A stretch of 64,000 nucleotides of DNA from Pseudomonas baetica. GTDB taxonomy: Bacteria; Pseudomonadota; Gammaproteobacteria; Pseudomonadales; Pseudomonadaceae. Where the stretch lies: positions 186,001-250,000 of the forward strand of contig NZ_JAIHLQ010000001.1 in the NCBI RefSeq assembly GCF_019733355.1, read 5' to 3'. The position numbers and the translations under genes are program-made. Of this stretch, positions 43,906 through 53,100 are shown in pieces; the first letter of the stretch is position 1; the number at the start of each line of letters is the position of its first letter. Below the pieces are notes generated by a model. The model was not told the DNA's origin and searched no databases. It was given only the letters and a program-made list of their open reading frames with translations.

Positions 43906-44919
43906 ATGGAATATGCCTTTGTTACAGGCGCTACTGGCCTGCTCGGTAATAATTTGGTTCATGCGCTTTTAAAGCGAAACATCAAAGTAAAAGCGCTGGT
44001 TCGTTCCGTAGAGAAAGCCAGGAAGCAGTTCGGCAGTCTGCCTGTCGAATTGGTCGAAGGCGATATGCTCAATGTCGACGCCTTCAGCCATGCCCTACAA
44101 GGCTGTGATGCCTTGTTTCATACCGCGGCCTACTTCCGCGACAGTTATAAAGGTGGAAAGCACTGGCAGAAACTGTATGACACCAACGTCACCGGGACCG
44201 AGCAATTATTGCAAGCCGCCTACGCCGCCGGCATTCGTCGTGCAGTCCATACTTCATCCATTGCCGTATTGAAGGGCAACAAAGATGAAGTGATCGATGA
44301 GACGATGTCTCGCAGTGAATCGGAAGCTGATGATTACTACTTGAGCAAAATACTGTCCGAGCAAAAAGTCCAGGCGTTCTTGTTACAACACCCGGACATG
44401 TTTATCGCGATGGTATTACCGGGCTGGATGTTTGGCCCCGGGGATATCGGCCCGACCTCATCAGGACAGTTCCTGCTCGATTTTGTCGGAATGAAATTGC
44501 CTGGTGTGCTGCCTGGCAGTTTTTCCGTAGTCGACGCCCGGGATGTGGCGGAACACCAACTCGCGGCCATCACACGCGGCCGATCCGGAGAACGTTATCT
44601 GGCAGCCGGCAATCATATGAACATGAAAAGCATTTTCCAGGCACTCTCCAGTGTCAGTAGCGTAAAAGCGCCGGAACGAAAAATCCCACTGTTCATGCTG
44701 CGAATAATTGCCTTGATGTATGAAGGTTATTACCGAGTGACGAAAAAGCCGGTGCTCATCAGCACTTCCACCGTAAAACTCATGGAGCAAGAGCAAGGGC
44801 GCACTCATTTCAGCCATAACAAAAGCCTGAAAGAGTTGGAATGCAAGTTTCGCCCCATAAGTGAAACACTGACCGACACCCTGGACTGGTATCGAAAAAA
44901 CAACTACACAAATGCATAA
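43906..44919 (+). CDS. extended SDR (NAD-dependent epimerase/reductase-like)
   Basis: A 337-residue extended short-chain dehydrogenase. The cofactor motif is FVTGATGLLGNNLVHALLKRNIKVKALVR, the active-site Tyr-Lys is in DDYYLSKILSEQKVQ, with Ser in VHTSSIAVL. It resembles the dihydroflavonol-reductase/HpnA-like branch that acts on hydrophobic carbonyls. As first gene of the cluster it probably reduces or oxidises a chain carbonyl of the product; inferred. Moderate AT content near its ends differs from core genes. Confidence 0.85.
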   Translation: MEYAFVTGATGLLGNNLVHALLKRNIKVKALVRSVEKARKQFGSLPVELVEGDMLNVDAFSHALQGCDALFHTAAYFRDSYKGGKHWQKLYDTNVTGTEQLLQAAYAAGIRRAVHTSSIAVLKGNKDEVIDETMSRSESEADDYYLSKILSEQKVQAFLLQHPDMFIAMVLPGWMFGPGDIGPTSSGQFLLDFVGMKLPGVLPGSFSVVDARDVAEHQLAAITRGRSGERYLAAGNHMNMKSIFQALSSVSSVKAPERKIPLFMLRIIALMYEGYYRVTKKPVLISTSTVKLMEQEQGRTHFSHNKSLKELECKFRPISETLTDTLDWYRKNNYTNA

Positions 44920-45000
44920 CTGAAACACTTTATCTATAGCCTGCCTCTGTATTACTTTTTTTGTCTAACCATTACTTCAAGGATTGAGAGAGGTTGGTAA

Positions 45001-46524
45001 ATGAAAAGCCTTTCATATAAAGAAGGTTTTCTGCATCGTTTCGTCGGTTTTTCAGAATCTTTCCCGGACCACGTTGCTATCAGGAACCTGGACGCGGAAG
45101 AAGAGACTGTCACTTACCTTGGGTTGCGAATAAAGGCTGAAGAGTGCAACGGCGCACTCAAAAATCTAGGTGTATTACCAGGTGACAAAGTGGCGGTTGT
45201 TCTACCCAATGGGGTGGAGTTCATCGCTTACTACCTGGCGATCATCGGGCGCGGGGCGACTCCGGTTATCCTCAACTACAAACTGACGCCATTCGAAATG
45301 AGCAGCGTCATCAGTATTGCCCGATCGACGCTGGTCGTGACGACCGAAACGCTATTCAAGCAACATAGCGAGACATTTCAGCCTGCCTACGGCGTTCATC
45401 ACTCCTTGGTGTTGAACACCGCAAGCGAGCCATCCTCTTCCCTGCCCGACAACGCAACGGCCGAATCACAGCTTCCTAGACAGGCCGAACCTTTGTTACT
45501 GCCCGAAGGCAATCCGATCGTCTCGGTACAGTTCACGTATAGGGGCACCGGTAAACCTCTGGCGGTTTCTCACCGCTACCTTGACCTGACGCAATCGAGC
45601 GATGGACTGCATGAGCATTTTCATCTTCAAGGGGTCGGATCCGTTCATCTAGTGACGCTGCCGCTGTATGCCATCTTCGGACTCTCCGTGATGATGGTCT
45701 TTCCATTGAGCGTGGGCGCCACCCTGCTAATGACCAACACCCTGCTCAATAGGGATCTGGCGCAAGTCTTGTCCCAGCATCAGGTCACTTTTGCCTGCCT
45801 GGTGCCTGACGTCATTCGCTACTTCAATACGCGACTGGCCAAACGCAAAGGCGCGCTATTGCCGATGCACCCAAAACTGATGATTTATTCAGGTGGCAGC
45901 CATCTACCCGCCGACGAAGCCGACAAACTGGGAAGGCTGCTGGGGTGCAATCCGGTGCTGCAAGGCTATGGATTGACCGAGAGCATGCCGGTGATAGTCC
46001 AGAGCTCGATCGACAAGGTCCATCGTGGCGCCATGGGCCAGCCGATTCGCAACGTAGAACTGCGGGTCGTCGATGCTCAGGGTCAAGACGTCGCAACGGG
46101 GCGTATCGGCGAACTGTTGATACGCGGCCCGATGGTGATTGACGGATACAACGATGCCGCGCAAGCCAATGCCCGGTTCTTTCGTGAAGGCTGGCTGCAC
46201 ACGGGGGATCTGGTCTGGCGGGACGATGATGGGCATGTGTTCTTCTATTGCCAACGCCTGCGAATCTCGAAGATTAAAGCGCAAATGGTCGACATGACCG
46301 AAATCGAATCCATTGCCCTGAAGCATCCTGGGGTGGTGCGCGCGAAAGCTTACATCGTCCCTGACAACAAGGAGGTCAACGTATTGCACCTGTGCGTCGA
46401 AGGGAGCGGTGACCTGACCCAGAGCGCTATCTCCACCCTGCTCTCGCGCTACCTCTCAAGCTTCAAACTGCCTAGAACCATCGAGATTGTCTCTCTCAAG
46501 GAAGAGATCCATGCCAGCAAATAG
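45001..46524 (+). CDS. acyl-adenylate ligase (ANL family), divergent
   Basis: A 507-residue acyl-CoA/acyl-ACP ligase-like enzyme, likely loading an acid starter on a carrier protein. The N-terminal GDKVAVVLPNGVEFIAYYLAIIGRGATPVILN, the YGLTESMP motif and GELLIRGPMVIDGY...WLHTGDL are normal. The P-loop is altered: TYRGTGKPLAVSHR stands where (S/T)SGTTGxPKG is expected, and the A8 hinge reads YCQRLRISKIKAQMVD. The final residues IHASK end on a Lys where the A10 lysine is expected. GAGAGG precedes the ATG. The stop lies inside the next gene's start. Confidence 0.85.
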   Translation: MKSLSYKEGFLHRFVGFSESFPDHVAIRNLDAEEETVTYLGLRIKAEECNGALKNLGVLPGDKVAVVLPNGVEFIAYYLAIIGRGATPVILNYKLTPFEMSSVISIARSTLVVTTETLFKQHSETFQPAYGVHHSLVLNTASEPSSSLPDNATAESQLPRQAEPLLLPEGNPIVSVQFTYRGTGKPLAVSHRYLDLTQSSDGLHEHFHLQGVGSVHLVTLPLYAIFGLSVMMVFPLSVGATLLMTNTLLNRDLAQVLSQHQVTFACLVPDVIRYFNTRLAKRKGALLPMHPKLMIYSGGSHLPADEADKLGRLLGCNPVLQGYGLTESMPVIVQSSIDKVHRGAMGQPIRNVELRVVDAQGQDVATGRIGELLIRGPMVIDGYNDAAQANARFFREGWLHTGDLVWRDDDGHVFFYCQRLRISKIKAQMVDMTEIESIALKHPGVVRAKAYIVPDNKEVNVLHLCVEGSGDLTQSAISTLLSRYLSSFKLPRTIEIVSLKEEIHASK

Positions 46525-47122
46525 CACACAACCGGTACTGGCCGTTTTCGACTTTGACGGCACACTGACCGACAGACATACGTTCTGGCGCTACATGCGT
46601 TTTATCGTGGGAACCCAGTCGTTCTGGCTAAGGATCGTTCCCCTGCTGCCCAAAATGCTCAGTGTGATCCTTGGCATCACACCGTTGATGCAGGCGCGCC
46701 TGGCGTTCATTGCCTGCTACCTGGGCGGCCTGTCAGTTGAGCAAGAGCGCGAACATGCCAAGTATTTCATTACCGAACAGCTACCGCTCTGGCTCAGGCC
46801 CGAAGCCTTGCGCCGGCTGCAATGGCATCAGTCCATGGGCCATGTCACGGCACTGGTCAGTAACTCGCCGGAGAACTATCTGATTCCCTGGGGGCAGGCA
46901 GCAGGTTTCGACTATGTATGTGGCACCCGCCTGGCGACGGCGAAGAACAAACTCACTGGCGGGATATCAGGTACCAACTGTGTTGAGAGAGAAAAAGTCA
47001 CACGGCTCAAAGGCTGTTTGAGCAACCTTGATGATTTTTACATTTATGCCTACGGAGATTCATCAGGTGACGATGCCCTGCTCGGCATTGCCAACTCTCC
47101 CTTCTATAGAAACTGGTACTAA
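46511..47122 (+). CDS. HAD-IB family phosphatase
   Basis: A 203-residue haloacid-dehalogenase phosphatase of the SerB/HAD-IB group. Motif I is VFDFDGTLTDRHTFWRYM, motif II TALVSNSPE, motif III/IV YAYGDSSGDDALLGIAN. The start at 46511 has AAGGAAGAG just upstream and overlaps the ligase by 14 bp, so the two are translationally coupled. In a butenolide-type pathway it could remove the phosphate left by dihydroxyacetone phosphate (as MmfP is thought to do in methylenomycin furans); that is analogy. Confidence 0.85.
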   Translation: MPANSTQPVLAVFDFDGTLTDRHTFWRYMRFIVGTQSFWLRIVPLLPKMLSVILGITPLMQARLAFIACYLGGLSVEQEREHAKYFITEQLPLWLRPEALRRLQWHQSMGHVTALVSNSPENYLIPWGQAAGFDYVCGTRLATAKNKLTGGISGTNCVEREKVTRLKGCLSNLDDFYIYAYGDSSGDDALLGIANSPFYRNWY

Positions 47123-47125
47123 CAG

Positions 47126-48886
47126 ATGAACACTCTGAGCACGTTGGCACCCAAGCACCTGGGCCTCGGTAGAAACCCGACCGTCATGATCGTCGGTGCT
47201 GGCCCTATAGGGCTGTCCCTGGCAATCATGCTGAAGAAGTGGGGCGTCACTTTTCGCATTATTGAAAAGAATGCCGGCCCCTCCACCGCCACCAAGGCAA
47301 TGGCCATTCACTCCAGAACCCTGGAAATTTTTCGCGATCTGGGTGTTGCCGATCAGGCCATCAGCGACGGGTTCACGATCAACCAGTTTTCGGTGCAGTC
47401 GAACGCCAAACGGGTACTGAACTACAACTTCTCCTACCTGGATACGACCTATCCCCTGCTTCTCAGCCTGCCACAGCCGCAAACAGAAAAGATTCTGCTT
47501 GAGCGCCTTAAGAAGTTGGGGGTGGAGGTCGAGTGGAATACCGAACTGGTCGATATAGAAAACCAGCCGGGTTCCGTGCGAATGACGCTTCATCATGCGG
47601 ACGGGGACGACGAATCCTTCAGCAGTCGGTGGGTGGTCGCGTGCGACGGTGCTCGCAGCAACATCAGAAAACGTCTTGAGATGCCCTTCGAAGGATCGTC
47701 CTACGACCGATTCTTCATGCTGGCCGATGCCGATATCGAGTGGTCTGGTAGCAAGGACGAAGGGGCTTTCTTCCTCGGTGCGCAGGACGGTTATGTGGCG
47801 GTCGCACCGATCAGCGCGCCATCACGTTATCGGCTGTTCATCGAGATGCCCTACGACCTGCCGCCAGAAGGTGAGCGCCCATCCTTGAGCCTGGAGAACT
47901 TTCAGCGGTTGTGCGAAGGACGCGGGCAAAAGATGACGCTGTCCAATATTTCATCGACTACCATCGCCTCTTTTCAACATCGTCGCGTGCAGTCGCTGCA
48001 ACAAGGCTCTGTGTTTCTGGTGGGCGATTCGGCTCATATCGGCAGCCCGATCGGCGGGCAATGGATGAACCTGGGTGTTTCCGAGGCCTACAACCTGGCG
48101 TGGAAAATGGCCTATGTCGATCAGGGCCTGGCGGATCAATCACTGCTGGAAAGCTACAACGAAGAACGCTACCCGGTTGCCCTGGAAGTCGAGAACACGG
48201 CACACCGACTGACCGCACTGATAACCCTCAGGCATCGCGCCCTCATTTGGCTGCGCGACAATGTTCTGCCACTGCTGAGCAACAGGCGCAAGGTTCAGCG
48301 CACGTTGCCCACGATGATTTCCGGTCATCAGTACCACTACGGCAAAAGTGACTACATTCAAGAATCGCTGACGAAAAAGCAGCGCATGAATTGGGACAAA
48401 AAAGGGAAGAAACCCGAATTCCAGACGACTGCACCTCGCGCAGGTCAACTGGCTCCTGATGTCGAGTTGTGGCAACGGCAAGGTTTGCCGCCAAAACGCT
48501 TGATCGACTTGTTCCAGGGAACCTTCACGCTGCTGATTTTCAGCGCAGCCGATCAGTTTTCCCCCTTGCTACCGGGCTATTACTCGCTGGCCGAGTCGGT
48601 GGAGAAGGATTACCCAGGCATCAAGGCTTATTGCGTCATTGATGCATTGGGTAGCTCCGAGCTGCCTTTCTGGCACTCAACGCTGTTGGACCCCGATTGG
48701 CGGCTGCACAAGCGCTACCACGCCAAAGAAGGCACATTGATGCTGATTCGTCCTGACGGCTACATCGCTTTCCAGGGGGCTGATGCAATCACGCTCTTCA
48801 CTTATCTGAACGTAAGATCCGGGCTGCTCAGAGGGGCCAGAAAAACAACATCTTCCGAGATCGACGCAGTGGAACTCCAACTTTAA
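47126..48886 (+). CDS. FAD-dependent monooxygenase (class A, phenol-hydroxylase-like)
   Basis: A 586-residue flavoprotein. The FAD-binding motif is VMIVGAGPIGLSLAIMLKKWGV, the DG motif WVVACDGARSNIRKRLEMPF, and the second FAD motif VFLVGDSAHIGSPIGGQWMNLGVSEAYNLAWKM. A C-terminal thioredoxin-like segment (from about residue 440, FTLLIFSAADQFSPLLPGYYSL) is as in phenol/polyketide hydroxylases. It would hydroxylate or oxidatively rearrange an intermediate. It follows the phosphatase by 3 bp. Confidence 0.88.
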   Translation: MNTLSTLAPKHLGLGRNPTVMIVGAGPIGLSLAIMLKKWGVTFRIIEKNAGPSTATKAMAIHSRTLEIFRDLGVADQAISDGFTINQFSVQSNAKRVLNYNFSYLDTTYPLLLSLPQPQTEKILLERLKKLGVEVEWNTELVDIENQPGSVRMTLHHADGDDESFSSRWVVACDGARSNIRKRLEMPFEGSSYDRFFMLADADIEWSGSKDEGAFFLGAQDGYVAVAPISAPSRYRLFIEMPYDLPPEGERPSLSLENFQRLCEGRGQKMTLSNISSTTIASFQHRRVQSLQQGSVFLVGDSAHIGSPIGGQWMNLGVSEAYNLAWKMAYVDQGLADQSLLESYNEERYPVALEVENTAHRLTALITLRHRALIWLRDNVLPLLSNRRKVQRTLPTMISGHQYHYGKSDYIQESLTKKQRMNWDKKGKKPEFQTTAPRAGQLAPDVELWQRQGLPPKRLIDLFQGTFTLLIFSAADQFSPLLPGYYSLAESVEKDYPGIKAYCVIDALGSSELPFWHSTLLDPDWRLHKRYHAKEGTLMLIRPDGYIAFQGADAITLFTYLNVRSGLLRGARKTTSSEIDAVELQL

Positions 48887-48930
48887 GTCTCTATATGGCT
48901 ACTGCCTGTTTGCTTCATTGAGTGACACAG

Positions 48931-48946
48931 GGCCCAACCCTGGGCC
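48931..48946 (+). terminator. hairpin between monooxygenase and ACP genes
   Basis: GGCCCA-ACCC-TGGGCC, a perfect 6-bp stem with a T-rich downstream stretch (CTTTTGATTTCTTG). It may be a weak terminator, attenuator or RNA-processing site that separates the ACP gene's expression from the upstream genes. Confidence 0.5.
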
Positions 48947-49004
48947 ATGACTTTTGATTTCTTGTTGATAGAAAACATATACCGACTTTGGTTAGGAGAA
49001 CCTC

Positions 49005-50090
49005 ATGCGCGCCCAACTCAACGATGTTGTGCAGGAATTCATCGTGTCCAATGGAAAAATAGCGCATAGCTATTTCTCTCTTTCAGAAAAAATCATTGAT
49101 TCGCTTTGCGATTCCAATATCGAAAAAGAATCCATATTGATGCGTTTGCTAGAGCAGGCCGAAACGGTCACTGCGCATTACTTCAACGCTCATCAACAAG
49201 TCCTGGAAGGTGTTTATGCCAATGGGGTTGAAACCCCCGTCAATAGAAGCCTGCCCGTCCTGGAGCCCGTCCACTCGAACCCGGTAGTGCTGGCATCGGC
49301 ACCCGCTGCCGACCAAACGCCTGCGCTCAGCTACGCGCAATGGTTGCGCGCCGAAATAAGTTCGGTTACTGGATTCAAGAAGGAACAAATCGACTTCGAT
49401 CAAAGTTTCGAGAGTTTGGGCATCGACTCCCTGGGGCTGGTCGATATTTTCGAATCCCTGGCTCAGCACTTTCCGGAAAAGAAAGAACTTACCTCATTAC
49501 TCTTTGATGCGCCTTCGCCTGCCGTCCTGCTGGCACGACTTGAAGCCAATCCCCAGGCGCCTGTCGTGAATATCGAAACATGGGTACTTGAGCAATTGGC
49601 GAATATCACCGGTTTTACCGCTGACCAGATCGACCAGAAGCAAAGCTATGAAAGCCTGGGCCTGGATTCCCTGGTGCAACTGGACTTCCAGGAAGCGGTT
49701 GTCGCTCTGTGGCCGGCACTCAAGGCCAACAGCACAGAGTTGGTCAACGCCAAGTGTCCACAGGAAACAATCGCATTGATAAAAGCCGCCCTGGCCACCC
49801 CCGAATCGACCTCAGGCATACCCAGCCAAACGCAACCAACCAGCACAACAGCCCCCCAGGAGCCGCTAAGCAATCTGCTTTTAAACGCCCTGTCCCCCCT
49901 GATCCCCGACGCGCCAACGTCAATCGACATCGAGACGCCTTTCGCGCAGTTGGGGCTCAGCGGTTTTGCCCGCGAAACCCTCTGCCAATCAATGGCGCAA
50001 CAGTGCCCTGTCAGCGAATTCGCCGGCGAGGCGCTGATGTCGCGTCGTACGCCGCAAGACGCCATGTCGTTGCTGAAAAGGCTGGGCTGA
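49005..50090 (+). CDS. multi-domain acyl carrier protein (two normal ACPs, one degenerate)
   Basis: A 361-residue protein. Residues 1-100 are a helical N-terminal part and linker. ACP1 has FESLGIDSLGLVD with the phosphopantetheine Ser142; ACP2 has YESLGLDSLVQLD with Ser222. A third helical domain near the C-terminus reads FAQLGLSGFARETL: the Asp-Ser of the attachment site is Ser319-Gly320, so it should not be loaded. Linkers are rich in Pro, Ala, Ser and Thr. Flanking hairpins on both sides suggest separate expression. It should carry the growing chain for the KS fusion encoded next. Confidence 0.9.
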   Translation: MRAQLNDVVQEFIVSNGKIAHSYFSLSEKIIDSLCDSNIEKESILMRLLEQAETVTAHYFNAHQQVLEGVYANGVETPVNRSLPVLEPVHSNPVVLASAPAADQTPALSYAQWLRAEISSVTGFKKEQIDFDQSFESLGIDSLGLVDIFESLAQHFPEKKELTSLLFDAPSPAVLLARLEANPQAPVVNIETWVLEQLANITGFTADQIDQKQSYESLGLDSLVQLDFQEAVVALWPALKANSTELVNAKCPQETIALIKAALATPESTSGIPSQTQPTSTTAPQEPLSNLLLNALSPLIPDAPTSIDIETPFAQLGLSGFARETLCQSMAQQCPVSEFAGEALMSRRTPQDAMSLLKRLG

Positions 50091-50117
50091 GCCGCTGTAA
50101 AAAATGCAATGGAATCC

Positions 50118-50138
50118 GGGTGATCGCAAAGATCACCC
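50118..50138 (+). terminator. hairpin between ACP and KS genes
   Basis: GGGTGATC-GCAAA-GATCACCC, a perfect 8-bp stem, followed by AGCATTTTGAC. Not a strong terminator because the T-tract is short; may set the ratio of ACP to KS or protect the upstream RNA. Confidence 0.5.
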
Positions 50139-50165
50139 AGCATTTTGACAACCAGGAGAACGGGT

Positions 50166-53100
50166 ATGAGTGGTGCGGTAACGACAGAGGACGATTTTTG
50201 CTTCAGTGCAATGGCTGGAGAGTTTCCCGGGGCACCCTCAACGGATGCGCTTTGGCACTTGCTCGCGCAGGGACAGGTAGCGCCCATCGATTCGATGCTG
50301 ACACGCTGGGAGCTGGATAAGGCGTCAATCTATTCAGCAAAGAAAGGGGAAAAGGATCGTACGTATCTGGACAGTGCTTTTTGCCTGGCCGATGACGCAT
50401 CGACCCCTTCACGCCATGAAGGACGGCAAGTCGCCATCGGCAAGAAAGTACTCCAGACACTCCTCACCCAGCTTGCCGCACAAGGCTCGGTATTGATCAA
50501 GGAGCGCACAGCGTTGGTGGTCGCGACGTCCTGGAGCGATGAGAGTTACTTCGTCACCGGCGTCTGCGCAACGGCCAATACACCACGCGGTTATACGCCG
50601 GGTGAACAAGTCGCTGAACTGGCGGCGGCGTTTGCCTTGGGTGGCCCCGCGTTATCAGTAGACACCGCCTGCAGTTCGTTCCCCTATGCAATCGATATGG
50701 CTCAAGCGCTGGTCAACAGCGGTCAGGCGGATAACGCGATTGTAATGGCGCTGAACACCGTACTGCCGCCGGCACTGTTTCTGGGGTTCTCGCAGTTGAC
50801 CGCTTTTTCCTCCCGAGCCCAAATGCAGGCGTTCGGCCAGGACGCTGACGGCATTGTGCCGGGCGAATGTGCGGTCGCCTTTCTGGTCGAGCCTGTCTCA
50901 CAGGCCCTGATTGCGAAGCGCCGCCCCCTGGGTGTTTTGCGGGCATTGGGGCTTTCGGCCGACGGCGCCGAAGGCTCAGTGTTTGCGCCTGGCAAACAGG
51001 CTCAATGCACGGCTTACCAGCGTGCCTATGTCGGTCTTGACCCCAACGACGTCGACTACATCGAGACCCATGGCACCGGTACACCGCTGGGTGATGCGAC
51101 AGAGCTGGACTCGTTGAACAGCTTCTTCGCTCCTCATCGCGCGGACGGCAAAAAGATAATGATCGGTTCGATCAAATCCGTGATTGGTCACCCATTGGCC
51201 GCCGCCGGAGGCGCTTCACTCGCCAAGGCGCTGATGATATTGCGTCACAAAGGTATTCCCCCTCAGCCCGACTACCGCCCCAGCGCAAAAGTCGATGAGA
51301 CCTGCCTGAAGTTGGCCACAGCGCAGGTACAGCCCCTGGCCGATCGTCAGTCGGCGGTTCGGGTTGGCATATCCAGCTTTGGTTTTGGCGGCGCCAATGC
51401 GCATCTGGTGGTGGATGAGTACATTCCCGACAACCGCCCTACCGTCCCCCGGGTCGCCCCCGGCGTGCTGATGCTGGACCTTGCCATTGTCGAGGCTGAA
51501 GCGGCGATCGGCAGTCACTTCTCATTGCAGGCGCTCAAGCAACAACTCGATCAGCCAGCAGCACCGTCAGTCAGTTTCCCTTATGGGCGCTTCGTTGATT
51601 GCGCCGCCACTGCGGGCCAGCCGTTACTGGGGAAATTCCTGTCGCTGGATCGCGTCATTGATATAGACGGTTTCGGCATGGGGCCCAAACATCTGGCCCA
51701 TGTCGATCCGTTCAAGCTGTTGATCACCGATCGCATCAATCATTTACTGCAACGTCTGCCGGGCGTGGCCGGCTCACCCGACACCGCGATGGTCATGTGC
51801 TGCAACATGGGTGGGGAGCGCTTCAGCAATGCGTATAGCGGCGCCCACACGTTCTATTCCCAGGCTCAAGGCATGCCACCGGGTGTGGAGGTGACGGATG
51901 TGGCAACCATGTTGCCGAACATGTTGTCCGGCTACCCGGCGAAAATTTTTGACTTCAAAGGTTTCCATCAAACACTGGTCGGTACCCCTGGCTTGTTCTG
52001 GCAAACCTTGCTGGCATCGCAGCAATGGTTCAAGGAAGGCGTGACGACGCTCTTGCTCGGTGCAGGGCGTTTTATCAGTGGCGAAATAGAGATCGAACGC
52101 GCCCGGCACTCAGCGACACTGCAAGGCGAAGGGGTGGGGGTGATTGCTCTGCGCCCCTACCTACCAGACTCCAGCGACAAGCCTTTACTGGTGATCCGCG
52201 CAGCCGTCTTGGCCCATGCCGCGAACTCGCTGCAAGAGGCTTGCCAACTGCTGGGCAAAACGCTGAGTCAATACCAGAACATTGAAGTCTGCGAGCTGCA
52301 GCCTGATGCAACGCATGCCAGCAGTTCACTGCAAGAAATGACCGGTTTTTTGGCTGAAGCCAGTGGCATCGAAACCCTGTTGGCGGTGCTGTTGAGTGCC
52401 TCGGTACACACGGTGATCGAGGTGCGCGAAGCCGGCAAGGCTGTGATGTGGTTATTTACTGAAAAACTTCGGGAGTGGCGCACGACCGCCGCCGAACCCA
52501 CCGCTGCCGTCAAGCATCCCTTCACGTTGCGTTTCGCTCACTCGGCGCCCCAGCAATTGCAGAAGGTCATCTCGCCGGCACGCCCTGTCAGCCTGGTCAG
52601 GGAGCCGCGACACGACGGCGTCGACGTGCTGGAACTGAGCGAGTTGCTGACCAACACCCTGCTCTCAGGGCTACGTGTCAGAACTCGCGCCATGGAGGGC
52701 CTTTTCGCACTGCACCGTGGCGCTGAAGCCCAGCGCCACGCGCACTGGCAACGTCGCCCGGAGAATATCGTGATCGCCAACGTCCAGCGTGGCCCTCAGT
52801 CACTGCACGCCCAGCTCGTGGTGAATGAAGCGCACCCTTACTTCTTCGACCATCCTCTTGATCACATCCCCGGCATTTTATTGCTCGAAGGCGTGTTGCA
52901 ACTGATTGAACTCGCCATCCCCCCACTGAGCGGCCGAGTGGCCTATGTCAAAAACCTGAGTATCAAGTTCCAGCAATACGTACAGAAGCAGGGTGCGATT
53001 GATCTTCATCTGGAACAAGGCAAAGACCCTCAGGTCTTCAATGCCAAGGTCATGCAGGCCGGAAAGTTGATGTGCACATGCATCCTTGGCATGGCCTACA

